Below, piece by piece: positions 39,797-64,000 of a stretch of DNA of 64,000 nucleotides (its first letter is position 1; each line of letters begins with the position of its first letter). Location: assembly GCF_004027225.2 (NCBI RefSeq), contig NC_044277.2, positions 71,921,900 through 71,985,899 of the forward strand. Reading direction: 5' to 3'. The notes under the pieces are model-generated. The model searched no databases, was not told the origin of the DNA, and saw nothing but the letters and a program-made list of their open reading frames with translations. Both the position numbers and the translations under genes were made by a program. This DNA is from Strigops habroptila (taxonomy: Eukaryota > Chordata > Aves > Psittaciformes > Psittacidae).

Positions 39797-40588
39797 GTGA
39801 GTGTGCTAAGGTACAAGGAGATGGGAAATAAGTGGACTTAGGTGTATAAGAATCCAGTATCAGAACTCCCCATGTAACAGTGGTATTAATGTACTTTCCA
39901 CTTGAGAATACATTTAATACTTTGAGTAGATCAGTTGGAAGGTCACTTCTAATATAAATGAATGGCTAATAAAGGGCTTGAGTGGTCAAAGGAATCCCTG
40001 TTTGTCGAAGTGAGTATTTTCACATCAGGGAATGCTCAAATGTCCCCCTTCTATTGCCCTCTACAAATACTCGGTGCTAGTGGTCTGTTTGCAAGTCTGT
40101 GTAAACTTCCACGTACACAGAAGTAATAACCCCTGAAAATAAACCTACTTGAAGATTTTTAATTGTTCTTGTGCTACTTCACATTTGGATCATTGTGTAG
40201 CTTTTAAGACTATGCTTTGGTTTTTTTTTTAAAGAAAGTAATCTTTGGGAATCAGGAATTGAATTTGACCTTCACTGTTGAGCCAGTAAGAAGGTTAGTA
40301 AATGTCTACTAGTGTTTGCATCCTGTGTCTTTTGACATCTTTGGTATTTAGGTAAAGTGACGAGGGCTGATGTGTAGGTATTGCTTAGATTGCTGTGAGG
40401 TGCTGCCATAAAAATCAAGTATGAATATACCTGTCCCAAATCCCAGATCCCAAACCATCCAGCTACCTGTGTGATTGCCACAACAATTAGGCTTTCATCT
40501 TTCTTGAAAGTACTGCTGGTTTTGGTTAAGTAATTATATTAAATAATGCCTGTGGCTTGTTTTTGTTGGAATTTACTGCAATAGGTAA

Positions 40589-42262
<1,674 letters not shown>

Positions 42263-42309
42263 GTCCAGATATTTGGCAGCTTTAGTACAGGGCTTTATCT
42301 TCCAACTAG
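42263..42309 (+). CDS. TENT4A: TENT4A coding exon 3 (nucleotidyltransferase G-S motif)
   Basis: This 47-base microexon encodes residues 320-334 plus two bases of Ser335. Its VQIFGSFSTGLYLPT holds the Gly324-Ser325 motif that binds the triphosphate of the incoming ATP in the DNA polymerase beta-like superfamily. It lies between tttttttcag and gtaagt. Skipping it would break the frame and delete the active-site loop. Confidence 0.96.
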
Positions 42310-46561
<4,252 letters not shown>

Positions 46562-47542
46562 TGAGTTAAGAAGCTGCACTGAGAAGAGACTGTTGCTGAT
46601 GTTGAGATACAGTTACGGAGATGGGCTAAGGAATAAGGACCTGAAGTCTCCCAAGGTTCATAGCTTGATTAAATTGGATTGCATGCAGACAGTGCAGATA
46701 CATGATGCATTGGAGATTCAGAACTGTTGGGTGTATAATAAGACTGTCTAGCAGTTCTGAGGGATAGTGAAAGAAAGAGGTCCAGGAAATCCTAGACGGG
46801 GGCTTGTTAGTAGGAACAACTCTCTGTTGTTTGTTATGAGAGAATGAGAATGGAAGGTGTTGCTTTTTCTGCCACAGTCTGCGGTGCCATACTTCAGATA
46901 CATTATAACATATGGGAAAGAAATGCCCCAGGTGAGGTACCTGTCCTGCTGTGTGGTGCAGTAGAGAGACTGCACTGAAACATGGGTGTATATCCATGAA
47001 TGTGTAGCAAGGGACCAGCTGTATTATGGTGTTGGTGTGAAGAGTGGTTTGCATAACTGGTTTCTGTGCTGCACAGGGACCTTTGGGGAATGCCAGTTAT
47101 AGTTGCATGTACTTTTGAAAGTAACTTTTTCTTTTTAAGATATGGTTTTCATTAAGTAATCTTCAAAGTAATCAAGATTAACTTTGGCTGAGCTCCTGAA
47201 AAAAATTTCAATGATATAGTACTCAGTTTGGATTCTATTTAGACTGTCACAAGTAGCTGAAATTCCAAAACAGTTTTTTAACAAGTCAATTTTTAGTTAA
47301 TTTGGACTTCAGCATTAGTATTTCTAGAATGTAATTGGCACTCAAGCTCCATACTGTCACGTCTTGTGGGTAGACTGCTTATGTACAGCACTTTTAAAGC
47401 AAATACCATGGATCAGGAGCTGAAGTCTGGCACCTTTCTATAAATATTCAATATGCTGAATGCTCATAGTTCTCTAGAACAGGTTGCAAGCTAAGGTACT
47501 CATTTGCCTAACCACATCTCTGATATGTTTGTAGCCGTGTCG

Positions 47543-47572
47543 TGGTTTAAGCCACGTTTGTGGCTTAAACCA
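47543..47572. repeat. Perfect 13-bp inverted repeat with 4-base loop
   Basis: The left arm tggtttaagccac (47,543-47,555) pairs fully with gtggcttaaacca (47,560-47,572) around the loop gttt. The outer bases tgtcg and tcgtgac add two more pairs after a bulge. The arms also recall the end sequence tgtcgtggtttaa of an avian LTR family, so the hairpin could be a remnant of two LTR ends. It is inside intron 7 and would be transcribed. Confidence 0.8.
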
Positions 47573-50500
47573 TCGTGACTCTTGCACTTGGCCAGGCATA
47601 AAATTGATTTTGTAGAACTTTCATTGTGTTATTGAGATTTTCTTCAGTAGCTTGCCTGCAGACCCATGTGAATAGCAGCATGAGCTGCATTTCTTCAGAG
47701 TCAAAAGCATTTACTGTCCTCCAGTTCTGTTCCTTCCTATCTGCTGAGGACTAAAAGAGAAGAAATTATGTATGCTGCACAATGTTTTAATCACTGCTAA
47801 TAGTGCTTGGGAATTTTTTCTTCTCTTTGACTCTTCAGAGAAGAAAAAAATTGTAAATCCAGTATGGGCTCTGAACTGCTTCTCCTAGTATAAACCTTGC
47901 AGAAGCAAAGAATTGTAGTTTAAAAGACATCTATCTATCAAAGAGTCGATAAGAACTAAATTTTAGATGAGGTTATATGGGCTGAGATAATGTAATTTTT
48001 ACAGGATAGAAAGAGTTTTGGCAAGGGAAATGAAAGCTGACAATAGTTTGATGTTATCTGGCCACTGTGTCCCCTAGGGACATTTTCTGGCAGCTACCAC
48101 AGAGCTTCAGAACTTGCTTGATGGAGCTAGGAGGAAGATTACATAGAACATGTAGGATGACTCTTTGAATTGGAGAGATACAGCCTCCTCACATCTAGAC
48201 TTAATCGCATATTCCTACAGTATCTGAAAGTACCTGTCAAGTGTATGTAGATAATGTATAGAATTCTGCTAATTAGTTTAGTTCTATTACTGCTTGTGTC
48301 CCAGTACAAAAATCTTTTCCATTGCTTCAGGTCCTTGCCCAGATGACAAGTAATCATCTCTACTTGATTAGTTTGTGGTCAGACCCACTCAGTATCTAAC
48401 TCTAAGGGTCAATGCCAGTACTGTGGAGGAGATGGGAACAAGTATTTTGGTAAAGAGTGGACACAGATGTTTCTTAAGTGCATAAGATTCTGTAAAGTTT
48501 TTCTCTTCACTTTTCTCTTTTTGCACTGTATGCATAAGTTTTCAATCTTTTTTTGCAATTCTTTTTTACCCTGATCACAGCTGCTTGGAAGAAGACTTTG
48601 AAAGATGACGTCTTCATCCAGGAATCAGCCAAAAAGTATAGGGATGAGAAAAAAATAAATGTCTCACGATTATCCAAGTAGTGTGAAATTCCCTCTCTGC
48701 GTGTATGTACGAGTTCAGCAGTAGGATGCTGAAAGGTGTAGCTCATAAGAATAGCTTTTAGATATTCTTTTAGGGAACAGGATTAAGTTCGGTGGGATTA
48801 GTTCTTATAAATTGGAGGAAATGTATTTTCTTTGGTGTGAAAAGACGATGTCTGGCTAACAGATAAATGGTGTCATCAGAAAGATATGATACTTCAATCC
48901 TGTCTGTTCAGTACCTTCTGTTCGTTGCTAGATTTGGAAGGAACAGGCATCAATCTGTTGTGTTGTTGTTTTGGTCATAGCGGGTTTTGCTGTTCTCCTG
49001 GGTGCGGTAGGGTTTCCTCTGGAATTCTCAAAGACTAATTATTGGCTGCTAGAGGATTATAATTTCTGTCATTTGGGAACCAAGATTTCAACAAAGATGT
49101 TGGGAGTCTACACTTAAAATGGAAAGTGTGTTGAAATCCGGATTGAGATGTCAGGTTAATCTAGCTGGTGATGCATTTTAAAATGGTGGTTTATACTTGA
49201 TTTCTTGATCTTCATAGATAGCCTAACATTCTTCATCTTGAGTTAGTGTTCTAGGACAGGGTAATGAGAAGAAAATCTCCCTCAGCATCATCCAAAGAAG
49301 GGAGTTTCTACAAACATCTTGTAGCTGCCATCATTTCAGTTTATCCAGGCACCTATCCTTTCTTTGATGTGTAAGAAGCAAAAGCATTCATTAGGAGCGC
49401 TGTAAAGCCGGACACTCAGAAGTATGTTCACAGGAGCATGTTGGAGCAGGGTAGATGATATCATCCTAGAAGAGGTTTGTGCGGAGTTGGTCTTGCAGTA
49501 TCATGTCTTAGAAGGCATGACTGTGGTTTCAGGTGACAAATCTTTAATCTGTGGTTGTAAAACAAACTTGGCATTTATTGAGCAGATTGTTAGGGAAGCT
49601 TATTATTTTATAATAAGCCTTGGTGAATCAGATCATTATCAAGGTCCTCGAGTAATTTCAGATGCTCAGAACAGGAATGATTTTGATCTTGGTTCAGACC
49701 AGAAGTAGCAAGAGTAGCTAAATTGCTGTTTAAGACTTGGAGTTCCACCTGCTCCCTTCATGAGAAAGGTTGTTCTTCATTCTGAATTATGGGCACGCAC
49801 AAAAGTTCTAAACCTTAAATTTAGTGTCGTGTCTTTGAAAAGAGACTCTAATTTGCAAGAGTGATTATGCTTTATGTTGCTTGATTTATGTCTTGATAGG
49901 TCACAAATACAGGAAATAATTAGATTTGAGATTGGCAACAACTATTGGGATTATCTGTTTTAGCCTTAGTGGCTGCCCAGAGTTATTCACTGGAGCTTTT
50001 CAATGTCTGCTATTCATCATTAGAACCTGCAAATATGTGTATATAAAATGTATTTATAAAAATACACAAATACATTGAAGTTACTGTCTGAAAGAACCCC
50101 TTTAATGCTGAATGTTGCAAAAAGGTATTTACTAGATAATAGCTTAACATAAAGGTATCTGCTTCAATACTAACTCATGGTCTTACCTTTACCTTTCCAG
50201 GCCGTGTTCTTAAAACTGCTTCAGGTAATGAAAGGCTGCCTGACAGGGTGTTAATACTGATAGCGAGTGATGGAAATCTTAGACATGTTCCTTTAGGGAT
50301 GAAGGCTTTGTAAGAAAGAATCAGGATTGAATTATACATGAAATCACACACCATTGTTATCTACTGATGTATCAGATGATGAGGTCTGCATGATTTTTTT
50401 TTAAGAATGAGAGCATTTGGGTTATGTGCTTTAACTAATTGGTCTGTAGGCTGTGTCAAAGGAAGGATGCTCAGATATGTAAGATGTGATCTGCTAATGA

Positions 50501-51103
50501 TTTCTCAGAAGAAAATCTATTCAGGACAGCAAATGCAAATATGTGACCTTCTGGCTTCTTCCAATATGTTGCTTTCTGAATCGGGTAGGGCCACCTTTGT
50601 ACAGACATGGCTGGTACAGTTCGCAGTAGTCCATGTAGTCGCTTCGGCTTCTGTACCCGCTTTTCAGCTGCAGTGCAAGTCAGAAGCTCTGCAGACTGTA
50701 TAATTGAATAAGATGTGTTTATTCAGATGTTTTTATGAACTAATTACAGGTGCAGAATGAGGCAATCCAGGAACCTAGCCATGCTATGGCATGAGCTGTC
50801 CTGCCTCTGTTCTCAAATCTGCTTCAATCAAGACTCACGCACAACTTCGTTGGCGGTTTAAACTAAACTGCCTGAGTTTGCTGTAAGTGGATTAGGGAAG
50901 GCTTATGATTTCTTTTGCTAGCACAACAGTGGAGGTGGCAACGACTGATGAAAGGAGTATCCAGCAGTTTGTAGCAGCAGTGTCTTCATTTTGGTGTAAC
51001 TCCATGCAAGATGCATATCAAATGTAGCTGCCTTGGCACCAGATTAGACTAAACTAATGTAATTTGATTGGGTGTGTATTCTTGAATTCCTATTATGTGA
51101 ATT

Positions 51104-51165
51104 TATAGAATCATTTAGGTTGGAAAAGACCCTTAAGATCGTTGAGCCCAACCTTAAATGGGCTT
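51104..51165 (-). mobile_element. Short CR1 3'-end fragment, minus strand
   Basis: The run tatagaatcatttaggttgg followed by aaaagacccttaagatcgtt and gagcccaacc is the reverse complement of a CR1 3' terminus. Only about 60 bases are left, a typical extreme 5' truncation. Confidence 0.82.
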
Positions 51166-53011
51166 GAATTTAGTGGTAGGTGCAATTGTGTGTGTTTAGC
51201 TACTTCTATATATTCCACTTCTGAATTGCTTCTCAATTTAATTCTCTCTTGTGTATATGTTTAGCATGTCATTATGTGGAAGGTGGCATTGTTGTAGGAT
51301 ACAACAGTGTGTCCTGCCCCTGGAAAACCTGTATTTGAATGAATAATTCTTTTTCCAGTAGCATTAACATTTTTGTGTTCTGATTTCTTGACCACTGCAA
51401 TACCTTGGTCTCTATTCAGCTGCCTTTGGACAAAGTCCTTTATGAAGCCCTGTGCCGCTTTGCAGCGCAGATCTGAATTTAACTACAATGTGTTTTTGCC
51501 TAGATTCACTGTCCTAGGCCCACATTATTTTCTACTTCAGGACAGTCCAATTGCAAATATGCCTTTTAAGAGAGTTTTTTGTAATTTTGAGCTTAGTAAC
51601 CACTGGATACTGCAGCAGTGCATTCAGAACAAGATACTCGGTTATTTCAGTAAACCAGAAATATTTCTTGATAATTTTTTATTTGACCATATAAATTACT
51701 GAAGAAATTCTGTGTTCCTCAAATGCTCTTATTTTCCCTGGCTGATAATACTTTTCTGTTAAAGTGGCATTATGGTTGGAGAATCTTCAAGGACTAAAAT
51801 GTATTTTCAAGTAGTATAGCCAAGGCTATTTTATTTTTCTCCTGGATAACAGACCTCAGTACATTTATCTATAATGGCTTGCTGGAGAAAATACTTCACC
51901 AAGTGAGGGGTTCCTCTAAAGTCAAATTCAGCCTCATTGGATTTGGTCTTCCGAAGGATAGAGTCTGTCCTTTACTCATCAACTGTCAAAGCAGATTTTT
52001 CATTAAACCTTGTTCATGGGCCCTGATCTGATTTTCAAGCTTAAAATAAACATGTTCAGTGGTTCATTCCTTTTCAGTGTTCTTACGGCATTTCAGGCAT
52101 CATTCTAAATGATGCTTGAATGAGGGAACCTTTTACTGTAAGCAGCTTTCTACCCAATCAAGATCTAGTCTGTATTTTAGACATGCAATTTGAAGGAAGT
52201 TTTCTTCCAGTTTCTTAAATCGAGTGGTGACAGTGAACCTTTGGTGTCTGGTGCCAAATATATCTACAGAAAAAACCCCGAATGTTTCTTCTTGCTAGAA
52301 ATAGCAAGATCTTTCTGAGTGTTAAATGGGAGACCGATGCTTGTACAGTCACTGATACAGAATCTTTGGCATGTTCTTAACTTCTGCAGTTCCTCACACA
52401 TGGCACTGGATTTGGAAATAGTTCTGCTGTAAATGTCACTCATGCTTAAAGAGGGGCAACCAAGAAGTGCCACTAACTTGGTCAAAATACAATGCTATAC
52501 AAACTTCTGGAATCCTCTATGATAGATTTGACAAACTGGTTTATCCTGTGGAGCTAAATAATCTGTATGAGCTGTTTTATCAATCTATAGATTTGATAAG
52601 GTTAAGTAGGGGTTAATGATGTAAGTATACCTGGCCCTCTGAAGGTAATGTGGTTGCACAAGTGGAATTTTAAGCTGAATTTGGCCTGCAGAAACTCTAC
52701 TGGTAAGTGAGACATGATGCTTTAAGCTTGGTAGGTTCCCTCTTAAAAGACAGCCCTAAGAGCTTTAAACTGGTCTGTATTTTCTGTTTCTTTCAGGCAC
52801 TGGTACACTGATATTTAAAAGTGGTAAATTAAATGCATAATGTTAAGTGTCATTCATAAGGTTAGCTTCTTTTATTGAGATACGCACACTTAGTTGTTCC
52901 TGATGTGAGTAGGATGGGCTAACCAGTTTAAACAGAGTTAAGCTGTATTGTTAAGGCTTCTGAGCTGTAAGTATGAATAATTTTCTGGTTACTGATATTA
53001 AAAAAAGATGA

Positions 53012-64000
<10,989 letters not shown>

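Noticed and set aside
46626..47054. 142-codon minus-strand frame in intron 7
   Set aside because: It has no recognisable domain, no splice or promoter context, and lies antisense in an AT-rich intron. Chance is the simplest explanation.

Overview
This window is vertebrate nuclear DNA, almost certainly from a bird. The evidence is several CR1 LINE fragments with the usual truncated ends, two LTR-type repeats that I recognise as common in Neoaves (modern birds other than fowl and ratites), no Alu or L1, long spliced introns with GT-AG borders, and one GC-rich CpG-island promoter in AT-rich surroundings. The families point to a neoavian bird. I cannot name the species.

Layout. Positions 1 to about 11,100 hold the 3' half of SRD5A1 (steroid 5-alpha-reductase 1) on the + strand: the end of intron 2, coding exons 3, 4 and 5, and a putative 3' UTR. 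Exons 1 and 2 lie to the left of the window. From about 11.1 to 25 kb is intergenic DNA with a + strand CR1, a minus-strand LTR-like element carrying 39-bp tandem repeats, a solo LTR with an intact 5-bp target duplication, and a CpG-bearing block with CCAAT motifs. A CpG-island promoter at about 25.0-25.67 kb opens TENT4A (PAPD7/TRF4-1), a non-canonical poly(A) polymerase, also on the + strand. Ten coding exons, in consistent reading phase, encode 659 residues from 25,671 to 60,137. The C-terminal exons lie beyond the right edge. Intron 1 is 14.1 kb and holds an old, eroded CR1.

The order SRD5A1 then TENT4A, both on the same strand, matches what I recall of human 5p15. The genes are neighbours by synteny, not by pathway: one is an ER-membrane steroid enzyme, the other a mainly nuclear RNA-tailing enzyme.

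I found no novel multi-gene system, CRISPR array, tRNA or rRNA. Points worth checking are a candidate extra exon in TENT4A intron 1, a short uORF in its leader, a 13-bp perfect hairpin in intron 7, and the CpG-bearing intergenic block near 20 kb. Family calls rest on reading the sequence and on recall. No database search was possible.
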